This document shows positions 1 through 9,043 of a stretch of 41,912 nt of DNA, piece by piece. Positions within the stretch are counted from its first letter, which is position 1, and every line of letters begins with the position of its first letter. This DNA comes from CAZPZZ01 sp964591245 (GTDB lineage Bacteria; Acidobacteriota; Vicinamibacteria; Vicinamibacterales; UBA8438), in the NCBI GenBank assembly GCA_964591245.1, contig CAZPZZ010000022.1, positions 1 to 41,912 of the forward strand, read 5' to 3'. The notes under the pieces are model-generated. The model made no database searches. It saw nothing but the letters and a program-made list of their open reading frames with translations, and was not told the origin of the DNA. Made by a program: the position numbers and the translations under genes.

Positions 1-364
1 CCGAAACCACCCATGCCCCACACCTGCGGTCAGTTGAAGCCAACGGCACCAACACTACCGCGAAAAAATTGAACTCGGTCGGACAGTGTAATCGAATACA
101 CCCCAATTGCAGCTCAATCGACCTCTCCGCGAATGCCCCCGTCACGCCCGCTAGACGAAACCGATCACACCAACCTCAACTGTCGACGGAGGTCCACGGG
201 GTTCACCGGCATAACGACGCCTCCTCCAGCCTCGGGCCTCGGCAGCCTTGAAACCCACGGCGAATTCATCTTGACCTCCAGCCCCTAGAGGTACATTCTC
301 AGATGTTCCGTCCGGCGCCCGAAACCGTCGGGTCGCCATCCGGAGCGGACTGTTAAGGAATGCA
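1..364. other. Left-edge region with no recognisable gene
   Basis: I see no convincing coding region here. The plus-strand frame beginning at base 3 stays open to about 251, but its translation is rich in Ser, Thr, Asn, His and Arg with no recognisable motif. The minus-strand open frames continue into the first gene and look like its shadows. The end of this stretch holds the AAGGA ribosome binding site for the gene starting at 365, so the promoter of the first operon probably lies here, but no clear -35/-10 pair stands out. An upstream gene could end just outside the window. Confidence 0.5.
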
Positions 365-1549
365 ATGACTGAGAACGGATGTCCTCGGAACCGCCCCTGG
401 ATACGACTCTTCGCCGTCTTGCTGGCCGTCTCCATCGTAATCGGTGCGGCTGGAAACAGCGGCGCCGAAACCCGAGGTTACGTAATTTCCCTGGTCCACA
501 CGGCAACCTACTCCGACACCGATACGTGCCCTCTGGGCGGAAATGGTGGTCCAGTCGAATTCCGGACGCGACGATTGGTCGCGACCGGTTATAGCGAGAC
601 TGCGGCACTGGAAGTCATTGCCACCGGCGGATTCGACCCGCAAGAAGACCAGTCCGACCCGACGGCCTTGTTTGGAAGCTCTGCGACCACGGAGGACGGA
701 CAGGGCTGGAATGGCTACCCTGTCAACCCAGGCAACCTGCCCAACCTGGTACCAGATCCCGGCATCCGCATCGCAGAGGGGCGATTCGCCCATGGGTTCA
801 ACCTTGATGGCCAGATCGATCCCGACGACTTCGAAGACCCCGTGTCCGGGGCCCAGGGTATCGACAATCATATGTGGCGTGTGTTGGGCTGCTTCGACGT
901 GTACCGCATTCGCCGACCGGTCGTCCCGTACAACGAAAGCATCGTATGGGACACCGCACTCGACTCGATGCCCGCGTGGCTGGTGTCAGTGTCCGGGGAC
1001 GATCTCAGCCGGGACGGGAAGGTTACCGTCACGTTCGACCGATCGCTGAACATCATCCTCCGAGATGCATACGGCGGGGTTCTCTCTGGCGCCACCTATG
1101 TGATCGACCCCGACCCGCGTTCTCACAGCGTGTTCGCGGGAACGATTCAGGACCGCGTCTTGACCATCGAGCCTGGAAATTTTTCAATGCAGGGCGAGTC
1201 GCAGTTCTATGCAATTCTCCGCTTCGCGCAGACTCAATTGCGGCTGGCCATGAACGCTGATGGCAGCCTGCACGGTATCATCGGCGGCTACCAGCCCTGG
1301 CGAGACTATTACCACTTCCTGGCAATTCGTGGAGAGAACGACGGGCAGGTGGATCTTCCCGGCGTGTACTACGGCATGCGACGCCACGCTGACGGGATTC
1401 CAGACGAACGAACCGGGGAAAACACCGCCATCTCCTCAGCCTACTGGCTAGAGGCAGTGCCGGCATTCCACACCACGACGTCCGGTGAAGTCGTCGGACA
1501 CCCCGTCGGCAGTGGACCACGATTCAGCGGCACCGCGTCGCCGCGCTGA
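365..1549 (+). CDS. Secreted protein of unknown function
   Basis: I do not recognise this 394-residue protein. A hydrophobic segment at residues about 12-30 followed by A-G-N-S-G-A-E looks like a Sec signal peptide, so the product is probably periplasmic or secreted. The mature part is rich in Asp, Gly, Pro and aromatic residues, with few cysteines and no haem motif. The start at 365 is preceded by AAGGA at a good distance. It lies 65 nt upstream of a DUF1592-type gene and on the same strand, so it is probably the first gene of the DUF1592/DUF1552/Lipoprotein_15 operon and may work with those exported proteins. It could be a structural or binding protein; no catalytic role can be assigned. 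Confidence 0.8.
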   Translation: MTENGCPRNRPWIRLFAVLLAVSIVIGAAGNSGAETRGYVISLVHTATYSDTDTCPLGGNGGPVEFRTRRLVATGYSETAALEVIATGGFDPQEDQSDPTALFGSSATTEDGQGWNGYPVNPGNLPNLVPDPGIRIAEGRFAHGFNLDGQIDPDDFEDPVSGAQGIDNHMWRVLGCFDVYRIRRPVVPYNESIVWDTALDSMPAWLVSVSGDDLSRDGKVTVTFDRSLNIILRDAYGGVLSGATYVIDPDPRSHSVFAGTIQDRVLTIEPGNFSMQGESQFYAILRFAQTQLRLAMNADGSLHGIIGGYQPWRDYYHFLAIRGENDGQVDLPGVYYGMRRHADGIPDERTGENTAISSAYWLEAVPAFHTTTSGEVVGHPVGSGPRFSGTASPR

Positions 1550-1614
1550 TCTGAGCCGCACGCGAGGCTGGCGACAGCAGACCGTCAGGCCGCCCGCTCG
1601 GACGGAGGAGATAA

Positions 1615-3228
1615 ATGGCGTCAAAAGTCTCAGTGGTACTAATCGTCACGCTGCTGTTTTTCGGAGTCTTCGACTCCCCGAGTCAGGCAGACGAGATCTC
1701 ACTCGTCCGGCTGACACCGGCGCAGCATCAGCGAGCCATTCGAGACATCTTCGGGAAAAGTATCAAGGTCGACGACAACCTCGGAGACATAGGTGTCCGT
1801 GAGGATGGTTTGCTCGCCCTTGGTGCAAGAAAACTGTCGTTAAGCGCAGCGTCACTCGAGCGTTACGAAGCGCTCGCGCAACAAATTGCCGCCCAGGTCA
1901 CGGATGCCACCCACCGGAGGACGCTGATTCCCTGCCGTCCCTCTGACAACGCTCCGGTTGACCGCGCATGCGCAACGCGGTTCATCACCCGTGCGGGTCG
2001 ATTTCTCTTTCGTCGACCATTGACCTCCGCCGAGGCCAACGCCTATAGCGATATCGCGGACTCGGCGGCTCAAAGACTCGATGATTTTTACGCGGGGCTC
2101 CGTGCCGCACTCGCAGGCATGCTTGTCTCGCCAGAATTCCTGTTCCGCGTCGAAGTCGGAGAACAGGATTCCTCTCGACCAGACCGGATCCAACTCGACG
2201 CCTACTCGCGAGCGGCACGACTGAGCTACTTGCTCTGGGATAGCACACCAGACGCCGAACTTTTATCGAGCGCCCAGTCTGGCCTGTTGCTGACCGAGGA
2301 CGGCCTTCACCGTCAAATTGAACGCCTCCTTGGCTCTCCTCGGGTAGAAGACGGGTTGCGGGCGTTTTTCTCCGATCTGCTGGCTTTCGAGGGGTTCGCC
2401 ACCGTTTCGGTCGACCCGAGCCTGTATCCGAAATTCACCAAGAATGTTCAGGACAGCGCACGAGAACAGACACTGCGCACTCTCGTCGAACACCTGCTTA
2501 CCAACGACGGCGACTATCGGGATCTGTTTACCACGCGCGACACGTTCCTGACGCCATCCTTGGCGGCGCTCTATGGCGTACCGCTCCCACGTGCGCAAGA
2601 ATTGGGTGGAGTCGTTCCCTGGGTGCCGTATCGATTCCCGGACAACGACCCCCATGTGGGATTACTGACCCATGTGAGTTTCCTTTCACTCCACTCGCAT
2701 CCCGGCACGACCTCTCCGACCTTACGCGGCAAAGCGGTCCGCGAGAACCTGCTGTGTCAGCGAGTACCACCACCACCGGGCGATATAGATTTCAGCCTCG
2801 TGCAGGACACAAACGATCCAGAATTCAAGACCGTGCGGCAACGCCTCACGCGGCACCGGACAAACCCGACCTGTGCTGCGTGTCATCGCTTAACCGACCC
2901 GATCGGCCTGACGCTCGAAGTTTTCGATGCCTCAGGCGTCTACCGCACCACGGAGAACGGTGAACCGATCGATACGAGCGGTAGTCTCAGGCGGCAAGAT
3001 TACACGGACATCACCGAGCTGGCCGCGATCCTCAAGGAGGATCCCGCTCTCACGTCTTGCCTGGTCAATCGCGCGTTCTCCTACGGCACCGCACGGCTGC
3101 CTGCGGACGCAGACTGGGAGTGGCTCACCACTACCAGATCAGCATTCACCGATACGCCGGTCCGCTGGCGTGACCTTATGCGCCGGATTGCACGTAATCC
3201 AGATTTCTATACGAATATTGCCGAATAA
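1615..3228 (+). CDS. DUF1592/DUF1588/DUF1585 exported protein, short form
   Basis: A 537-residue member of the DUF1592 family common in Acidobacteriota, Planctomycetota and Myxococcota. A signal peptide ends near residue 25 (S-Q-A-D-E). The DUF1587-like opening (R-L-T-P-A-Q-H-Q-R-A-I-R-D-I-F-G) is followed by the DUF1595/DUF1592 region (S-R-A-A-R-L-S-Y-L-L-W, then L-R-G-K-A-V-R-E-N-L-L) and the DUF1588 region with the haem-like motif C420-A-A-C423-H424. A DUF1585-like tail follows. Unlike the longer paralogue at 24754-27207 it lacks the N-terminal cytochrome c segment. The start is preceded by GGAGGAG. The DUF1552 gene follows after 35 nt, the standard pairing. The biochemical role of the family is not established; an extracytoplasmic redox function is inferred from the CxxCH motif. 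Confidence 0.9.
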   Translation: MASKVSVVLIVTLLFFGVFDSPSQADEISLVRLTPAQHQRAIRDIFGKSIKVDDNLGDIGVREDGLLALGARKLSLSAASLERYEALAQQIAAQVTDATHRRTLIPCRPSDNAPVDRACATRFITRAGRFLFRRPLTSAEANAYSDIADSAAQRLDDFYAGLRAALAGMLVSPEFLFRVEVGEQDSSRPDRIQLDAYSRAARLSYLLWDSTPDAELLSSAQSGLLLTEDGLHRQIERLLGSPRVEDGLRAFFSDLLAFEGFATVSVDPSLYPKFTKNVQDSAREQTLRTLVEHLLTNDGDYRDLFTTRDTFLTPSLAALYGVPLPRAQELGGVVPWVPYRFPDNDPHVGLLTHVSFLSLHSHPGTTSPTLRGKAVRENLLCQRVPPPPGDIDFSLVQDTNDPEFKTVRQRLTRHRTNPTCAACHRLTDPIGLTLEVFDASGVYRTTENGEPIDTSGSLRRQDYTDITELAAILKEDPALTSCLVNRAFSYGTARLPADADWEWLTTTRSAFTDTPVRWRDLMRRIARNPDFYTNIAE

Positions 3229-3263
3229 TCATCGGAGTGTAGAGCCACACAGGAGATGACAAG

Positions 3264-4601
3264 ATGAATACTCACACGGTGAGCCGACGAACGGTACTCC
3301 GAGGCCTCCTCGGTGGCACGGCTGTCGCCGTTGGGCTTCCGGTTCTGGAGTCTTTCCTGAACACGAATGGTACAGCCTACGCCGCGACTGGCGCACCTCT
3401 TCCGCCGTGTTTCGGCACCTGGTTCTGGGGACTCGGACTCACCCCCCACCAGTGGGAACCGACCACCACAGGCACCGGATACGCGCTGCCGGAACACATC
3501 GCCAGCCTTCGCCCCGTCAAAGAGAAGATCAACCTCTTCAGCGGGATGCAGATCTTTCTCGACGGCAAGGTGAATCAAAACCACTACTCAGGTGCTCAGG
3601 GCCAAGCCACGGGTGCAGTATCTCGAAACTCCAGCGACTACACGACGAGCCTCGACTCCATCATTGCGGACCAGATCGGAACTGGCAGCAGATTCCGATC
3701 CCTCGAAGCCACGTGCGATGGGGACAGTCGCGTCGGCTGGAGTGCGCGCGGCTCGAACGGCCTGAACCCCTCCGAGACCTCTCCACTGGGCCTCTACACC
3801 CGTATCTTTAGCGATGGATTCAGAGACCCAAACGCCGCGGATTTCACACCCGATCCCAGCGCCATGGTGCGCCATAGCGTCCTCTCCGCCGTCGCCGAAC
3901 AACGCCGAGATCTCATGAACGCCGTGTCGGCATCGGATCGCGCGCGGCTGGATGAATATTTCTCCTCGGTTCGAGATCTTGAACAGAAACTCGCGTTCGA
4001 GCTCGAACCCCCGGCGCCCTTACCGTCGTGTTCAGCTCCTTCTCTTCCCACAGATGAGGTGGGGTCCCTGGTCCCACAAGTTGCCAGTACGCACCAACAG
4101 TTTGCGCAGCTCATGGCACATGCCCTCTCCTGCGGACAAACCCGTGTCTTCAACCTTGCACTGGGCTCGGCCTTCTCCAGACTACGTACGTCGGGGGAGC
4201 CAAGCGGATACCACGCGCTCTCTCATGAAGAACCGGTCGACGCGAAACTCGGATATCAACCCAAATGCAAATGGCTCGCCGAACAATGCATGGGATTTTT
4301 CGTTGAATTGGTGCAGACCCTGGACTCCATCCAAGAGGGAGACCACACATTGCTCGATCGGACCGTCGTCTTCGCATTTACGGACCACGGTGAAGCCCGG
4401 ATGCACTCGATGAAACGTTTACCGGTTATCACTGCGGGGAGCGGCGGCGGCCGGATGAGAACAGGACACCATATCGCTGCGGAAGGGGATACGGCGACGC
4501 GGGTCGGTTTCACAGTACAACAAGCGTTCGGTGTGGCGAGCGGGAGTTGGGGTACCGAGTCGAACGAAGTGTCTCGGCCCTTCAGCGACGTATTGGCATG
4601 A
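3264..4601 (+). CDS. DUF1552 domain protein, Tat-exported
   Basis: A 445-residue DUF1552 family protein. The N-terminus carries a twin-arginine signal (S-R-R-T-V-L-R-G followed by a hydrophobic stretch to about residue 38), so it is exported folded, which often means a bound cofactor. Family landmarks are the early P-x-x-F-G-T-W-F-W-G-L-G-L block, the S-G-A-Q-G-Q-A-T-G block, and the C-terminal V-V-F-A-F-T-D-H-G-E block, in which D-H-G-E resembles an alkaline-phosphatase/sulfatase-like metal site. AGGAGA precedes the start. It follows the DUF1592 gene by 35 nt and almost certainly shares its transcript. Function is unknown; the D-H-G-E resemblance to the alkaline phosphatase superfamily is my inference. 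Confidence 0.9.
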   Translation: MNTHTVSRRTVLRGLLGGTAVAVGLPVLESFLNTNGTAYAATGAPLPPCFGTWFWGLGLTPHQWEPTTTGTGYALPEHIASLRPVKEKINLFSGMQIFLDGKVNQNHYSGAQGQATGAVSRNSSDYTTSLDSIIADQIGTGSRFRSLEATCDGDSRVGWSARGSNGLNPSETSPLGLYTRIFSDGFRDPNAADFTPDPSAMVRHSVLSAVAEQRRDLMNAVSASDRARLDEYFSSVRDLEQKLAFELEPPAPLPSCSAPSLPTDEVGSLVPQVASTHQQFAQLMAHALSCGQTRVFNLALGSAFSRLRTSGEPSGYHALSHEEPVDAKLGYQPKCKWLAEQCMGFFVELVQTLDSIQEGDHTLLDRTVVFAFTDHGEARMHSMKRLPVITAGSGGGRMRTGHHIAAEGDTATRVGFTVQQAFGVASGSWGTESNEVSRPFSDVLA

Positions 4602-4623
4602 CACAACGACCCAGAGGGTAACT

Positions 4624-5970
4624 ATGCAGCTGCGATACTGGACGCACACTGGCGGTCTTCTGCTCGTTCTCGCGACGGCTTCATTCCGTCCTGATGCCGT
4701 ACAGGCGAACGACAGGACACTACCGCCCACGACCCCACCAGGCGTGACGCTCGTCGAAGTTGTCAGGGAACTCTCGGCATCGTCAGATCAGGTTCTCTGG
4801 ACGCGACTCGGCGACGCCAACGGCGGCACCTTATTCTGGTCTCAGAATGACACTGCCGGAGTTGCGAACTGCGTCGATGCCTGCGCCAAGGAATTTCACC
4901 CCCTGCTGGGGAGCCCTCCCGCCTCGACCTTGGACAGTTGGTCCCTGGTCCGTCGCAGCAATGGCTCGCTGCAATGGGCCTATCAAGGCCATCCCTTGTA
5001 TACATGGTCTCGAGAACAAGAACCTGGCGAAGTCGCCACCAACGTAGGATTGGCCGAGACCACGAACCTAAAGACCGCCGGCAGTCTCGCGAAAGCCGGT
5101 TCTTTGTTACCACCAGCGGGTTGGGAAGTCGCTCGTTTCGATCCAGGTGCAGGGTTACTGGTCCCTGCGGGCCTTGACGTTGCACTCGTCGCGTCGGCGC
5201 AAGCGGTGATTCTGACAGATTTCGACGGCTACACGCTCTACGAGTTCGACGGGTCAGTAGATGACACCACTGCTGCCTGCAGCAGACCACGCTGCGATAG
5301 TTCTTGGTTACCCGTAATGGCACCGGCGCTCGCCAATCCGATCGGTGAGTTCTCCGTGGCGACTCGCGAGGACGGATCCCGTCAATGGGCCTACAGAACC
5401 CGCCCGTTGTATCGATACCGGGACGACCTTCTGCCGGGAGACGTTCACGGCCACGGCAAAGATGCTCGTTGGCAGATTGCGGCACTCTCGGAACACTTCA
5501 GCCCAGAGGGACTCTCTGTCAGCACACTGACGGGCTACGGCGATGCGTTAACGTTGGGCGGCATGACCCTCTACAGCGGTTCGGCCTTCGAAAAGTACTG
5601 GGGTGGGCGAAACCTGCGAGACAGCTTCAAGGTCGCGTACTTCCGCGGCAAGAGACTTGGAGGGAATGCCTGCGCGGATACCACATGTCTCGAATCCTGG
5701 CGCCCGTTCCTTGCCCCTGCGGACGCGGAATCGCAAGGCTTCTGGGAGGTGATCACGCGCCCGGACGGCAGCCGACAATGGGCCTACAAAGGCTTTGCTC
5801 TGTACACCTATAGCGGTGACACGGCCCCTGGCCAGAATCGCGGACAGGCGGTCTACTCTTTCACAGACCCTGCTGGTCGTGCCGACGACCTGGAACGCGT
5901 TGCGTGGCTGGCAAACATCGGCAACGCCGGCGGAGGCGCCGGCGTCTACTGGAACATCGCCAAACCGTAA
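4624..5970 (+). CDS. Secreted protein with three Lipoprotein_15 (PF03640-like) repeats
   Basis: A 448-residue exported protein built from three repeats of the secreted-repeat family related to COG4315/PF03640. Each repeat has L-(F/Y)-(W/E/S) at its start, paired cysteines followed by W-x-P or F-x-P, then R-x-(D/N)-G-S-x-Q-W-A-Y, then P-L-Y-x-(W/Y) or A-L-Y-T-Y and a P-G-(E/D/Q) turn. The repeats lie roughly at residues 55-140, 190-270 and 325-430. A signal peptide precedes them (L-L-L-V-L-A-T-A-S-F). I chose ATG 4624, with GAGGG just upstream, because the longer in-frame start at 4531 lies inside the preceding gene. It closes the DUF1592/DUF1552 operon, 22 nt after the DUF1552 stop. The molecular function of these repeats is not known. 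Confidence 0.85.
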   Translation: MQLRYWTHTGGLLLVLATASFRPDAVQANDRTLPPTTPPGVTLVEVVRELSASSDQVLWTRLGDANGGTLFWSQNDTAGVANCVDACAKEFHPLLGSPPASTLDSWSLVRRSNGSLQWAYQGHPLYTWSREQEPGEVATNVGLAETTNLKTAGSLAKAGSLLPPAGWEVARFDPGAGLLVPAGLDVALVASAQAVILTDFDGYTLYEFDGSVDDTTAACSRPRCDSSWLPVMAPALANPIGEFSVATREDGSRQWAYRTRPLYRYRDDLLPGDVHGHGKDARWQIAALSEHFSPEGLSVSTLTGYGDALTLGGMTLYSGSAFEKYWGGRNLRDSFKVAYFRGKRLGGNACADTTCLESWRPFLAPADAESQGFWEVITRPDGSRQWAYKGFALYTYSGDTAPGQNRGQAVYSFTDPAGRADDLERVAWLANIGNAGGGAGVYWNIAKP

Positions 5971-5986
5971 TGAACACAGTCCCGGT

Positions 5987-6568
5987 TCAGCTGGTCGTAC
6001 GCATTATTCCACTGCCGTAAACTGGGGATATATAGTGTTCCATCTGCAGAAGCAGGCGGGCCGGATCGGACTCGGCCAACAGCATCGCTCTATGAGCTGG
6101 CATCACAAATTTCTCACCAACCGCATGGTCAAGAAATGCGAGTAGTTGATCGTAATACCCCGCTACGTTGAGAAGACCGCACGGTTTTCCATGGAGCCCG
6201 AGTTGAGCCCACGTAATCATCTCGAAGAGTTCTTCGAGCGTACCCAAACCTCCGGGTAGCGCAATCACGCCATCGGATAACTTCGCCATCATGGCCTTGC
6301 GCTCGTGCATGGAATCCACGACGTGAAGTTCAGAGAGTTCCCCGTGCGCAAGTTCCTTGGTTCTCAGATGCTCAGGAATTACCCCGATCGCCTGCCCGCC
6401 CCCACGCAACACCTCATCGGCAAGCACCCCCATCAAACCGACCTTCGCTCCGCCATAGACAAGGGTGCACTGACGGGAAACAAGCTGCCGCGCCAGCGTG
6501 CGCGCGGCAGCAGCGTACTCATCGAGCACACCGATATTCGAACCCATGAAGACACAAATGTGAGTCAC
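5987..6568 (-). CDS. LOG family protein (cytokinin riboside 5'-monophosphate phosphoribohydrolase-like)
   Basis: A 193-residue cytosolic protein of the LOG / TIGR00730 family with the Rossmann-like fold once annotated as lysine decarboxylase. The nucleotide-binding motifs are complete: M-G-S-N near the start, G-G-A-K-V-G-L-M-G at residues 39-47, M-H-E-R-K at 87-91 and P-G-G-L-G-T-L-E-E at 105-113. Characterised members hydrolyse nucleoside 5'-monophosphates, such as AMP or cytokinin riboside monophosphate, to free base and ribose 5-phosphate. I place the start at GTG 6568 (GGGAG upstream; GGAGG further upstream); the open frame runs to 6700 but the extra residues do not resemble the family. 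It converges with the Lipoprotein_15 gene, with 16 bases between the stops. Confidence 0.9.
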   Translation of the reverse strand: MTHICVFMGSNIGVLDEYAAAARTLARQLVSRQCTLVYGGAKVGLMGVLADEVLRGGGQAIGVIPEHLRTKELAHGELSELHVVDSMHERKAMMAKLSDGVIALPGGLGTLEELFEMITWAQLGLHGKPCGLLNVAGYYDQLLAFLDHAVGEKFVMPAHRAMLLAESDPARLLLQMEHYISPVYGSGIMRTTS

Positions 6569-6683
6569 GATACTCCCGTCTTGACCTCCTGAACGGTGAA
6601 GAGGCGACCATTCACCGTCTATTCCCGACCGACTGGATACGAGACGGGGCACCGCCCGCCGGTGTTGCCCGCCGATTCCAATA

Positions 6684-8846
6684 TCACTCTGGCAGCGCAA
6701 AGACGTAGAGAGCGTTCCCTCCCTCCGGTTGGTAGATCTCCGGAGTCAATTGAGCCGTCAGACTACGGAACGCGCCGCCCAGCGCGGCCGGAACCGCGAT
6801 AAATTGCCGACCAGCCGCCTCATACGTGATGGGATAGCCGTGAGCCTTGGCGCCAAGACGCGTCTCCCAGAGAACCTCCCCCGTCTGGATATCAAAGGCA
6901 CGATAGTAGCGATCCGCGTCGCCCGCAAAGACCAGATCGCCCGCCGTCGTCAACGTTGACGTCAGAAAGGCCGCCCGCTGCTCGCGGCTCCAACGTTCCT
7001 CCATCGTCCGCACGTCATACGCCGCCAACTTTCCCACGTTCCCGTTCGTCCCTGGCATCTCGCGAAACTCGGACCGTCCCGCCTCACCGCCTCCCCCCTC
7101 GACAAATTCCACCGCACGGCCCGTCAGGTACATACACGCTTGATGCAAAGGAATCACCAAAAGACCTGCGCCTGGATGGTACGCCGACGCCTGCCAGTTG
7201 TGGCCACCGAGCAAGCTCGGACAGGCCGGCACCCGATCGCCGATCCCGGCCGCGCGGATGTCCGGCCGATACGAGACCTGGCCCGTCTCCCGATCGATCG
7301 ACTCGAAGACGTCCTGGTAGACGGTCTCGCGCAGGGCGACGAATGCCCCCGTCCGTCGGTCAAGCTTCCAGAGAATCCCGTCCTTCCCGATCGTGAACAG
7401 CCACTGCTCACCCTCGGCGTCGACCAGCACCCGCTCATAGACGATGTCGAGGTCCAGGGTTTCGCCCGGCACATGCTGGAAATACCACTCCACTGTCCCC
7501 GTCCGAGGATTCAGCGCCAGCGTCGAGTTCGTGTAGAGCGCATCCTGCCTCGTCGTCATTCCGCGACTCGCCGCCACCCACGGCTTCGCCTGCGCCGTCC
7601 CGATGTAGAACAGCCCCAGTCCCGCGTCGTAACTTCCCGGAATCCACATATCACCACCGGCACGCAGATACGGCGGCGTGTCACCCCACGAGGCATCATT
7701 TGGATCGCCAGGCAAGGCAATCGTCGACGTCCGCCACAATTCCGCACCCGTATCCGGATCATGACCCGTGATGAAGCACGTCTGCTCCTTGTATCGCTGG
7801 CAACCGTTAATACCTGTCACGACGACACCGTTAGCCACGACAGGACCGCCGAACTGCATGAAGCCCTGCGTGTAATCGGCTTTCACGGTACGCCAGACCT
7901 CTGTTCCGGTCCGGGCGTCGAGCGCGACCAGCGCGGCGTCATATGTTGCCAGGTAGACCTTGTCGCCATAGAGTGCCAATGTGCGGGTTGCTCCTCGCTG
8001 CGGCGCATCTTCCGGCAGCGGCGACCGATATTCCCAGATCAGCTCCCCGGTACTGGCATCAATCGCCTGCACGACATTCCCCGGATTGGCCAGAAACATC
8101 ACCCCATCATGCACGAGGGGCGTCGTTTGATGATTACCCTCCCGGATCGCCATCACCCAGGCGAGTTGCAGCTGATCAACATTCTCGCGGGTCACTTGGG
8201 CCAACGGACTGTACCCGTGACTGTTCCGTGTCCTCCGCCAGCTCAGCCAGTCGCCCGGCGGCGGCTCCTCCAACAACCCATCGGTCACCGGGGTCAGCTC
8301 CTGGTCCACCCTGCGGTTGGCGAACCGCGAGGGCCGCCGGCGGGGCCGCTCGCCATCCCGCGCCGCTCGCCGCGCTTCTGCCACGTCGGCCGCATCCCCA
8401 ATCAGGACCCCGGCGTCAGCCGTCAATGCGACGGTCCCCGGTCGCGCACCGTTCGCATCCAGTAAATACGCCACCAGATTCAAATAGACCTGGTCACTGA
8501 GGCTGCCCGCCAGCCCCGGAGGCATCTCGTCCCGCACATACGCGAACAGTTCGTCCGTCGTCCGCCCCGCCCAACCGTTCAGAAACTCCACTCCCCGGAG
8601 CGGCGGCGCTTCCATCCCATCGAGCCGGGCCCCATGGCACTCCCCACACTGCCGCCCATACACCGTCCACCCACCCGCAACCTGCTCCGCCGTGAACCCT
8701 CCGCCCGCGGCCGGCGCCTGCCCCTGCGCCGCGGCGCCGACGCCAACCCACGCTGCGCCCGCGATCACCGCTCCGACTACCATCACCTCGCGGGCGGGAC
8801 GACGCCACCGTACTCCGTGGATTCCGAGCCAGACAGACTTCACCAT
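6684..8846 (-). CDS. PQQ-dependent dehydrogenase with N-terminal cytochrome c domain
   Basis: A 720-residue periplasmic quinohaemoprotein. A signal/anchor segment is followed by a cytochrome c domain (G-R-Q-C-G-E-C-H, with a possible Met ligand in E-M-P-P-G-L) over residues about 50-130, and then by an eight-bladed PQQ propeller. Many W-E-Y-R, W-R-T, V-E-W-Y and W-E-T-R-L propeller repeats are visible. The catalytic region reads L-D465-L-D467, so the Asp at +2 from the presumed catalytic Asp is present. The order, cytochrome first, is the reverse of the classical quinohaemoprotein alcohol dehydrogenases. ATG 8846 is chosen because GAGGAG lies 9 nt upstream; a TTG at 8855 would abut that site. 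Substrate is unknown; an alcohol or aldehyde is likely. The adjacent haem domain would take the electrons. Confidence 0.92.
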   Translation of the reverse strand: MVKSVWLGIHGVRWRRPAREVMVVGAVIAGAAWVGVGAAAQGQAPAAGGGFTAEQVAGGWTVYGRQCGECHGARLDGMEAPPLRGVEFLNGWAGRTTDELFAYVRDEMPPGLAGSLSDQVYLNLVAYLLDANGARPGTVALTADAGVLIGDAADVAEARRAARDGERPRRRPSRFANRRVDQELTPVTDGLLEEPPPGDWLSWRRTRNSHGYSPLAQVTRENVDQLQLAWVMAIREGNHQTTPLVHDGVMFLANPGNVVQAIDASTGELIWEYRSPLPEDAPQRGATRTLALYGDKVYLATYDAALVALDARTGTEVWRTVKADYTQGFMQFGGPVVANGVVVTGINGCQRYKEQTCFITGHDPDTGAELWRTSTIALPGDPNDASWGDTPPYLRAGGDMWIPGSYDAGLGLFYIGTAQAKPWVAASRGMTTRQDALYTNSTLALNPRTGTVEWYFQHVPGETLDLDIVYERVLVDAEGEQWLFTIGKDGILWKLDRRTGAFVALRETVYQDVFESIDRETGQVSYRPDIRAAGIGDRVPACPSLLGGHNWQASAYHPGAGLLVIPLHQACMYLTGRAVEFVEGGGGEAGRSEFREMPGTNGNVGKLAAYDVRTMEERWSREQRAAFLTSTLTTAGDLVFAGDADRYYRAFDIQTGEVLWETRLGAKAHGYPITYEAAGRQFIAVPAALGGAFRSLTAQLTPEIYQPEGGNALYVFALPE

Positions 8847-9043
8847 GATCCGCAACTCCTCGACGCCACCCGATGGCGTCTAGACTTCAGATAGCCCCAC
8901 CGGCGTTCCTTATACCACCAAATACAGTGGCACCGGGTACCATCAGGCCTTCCGACAAGAACAGGAACAACGTGTCGTATGCTCTATTGTCGGCGGCACG
9001 CGTAGGGCGCCACCTTGACCCGCAGATAAGACACACACGACCG

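Noticed and set aside
4763..5485. Minus-strand 240-codon frame opposite the Lipoprotein_15 gene
   Set aside because: Its translation is Arg-rich without motifs, and the plus-strand repeats are clear.
7140..8465. Long plus-strand open frame of 441 codons opposite the PQQ dehydrogenase
   Set aside because: It is Arg/Pro/His-rich, lacks family motifs, and lies wholly antisense to a well-supported quinoprotein gene. It is a GC-driven shadow.
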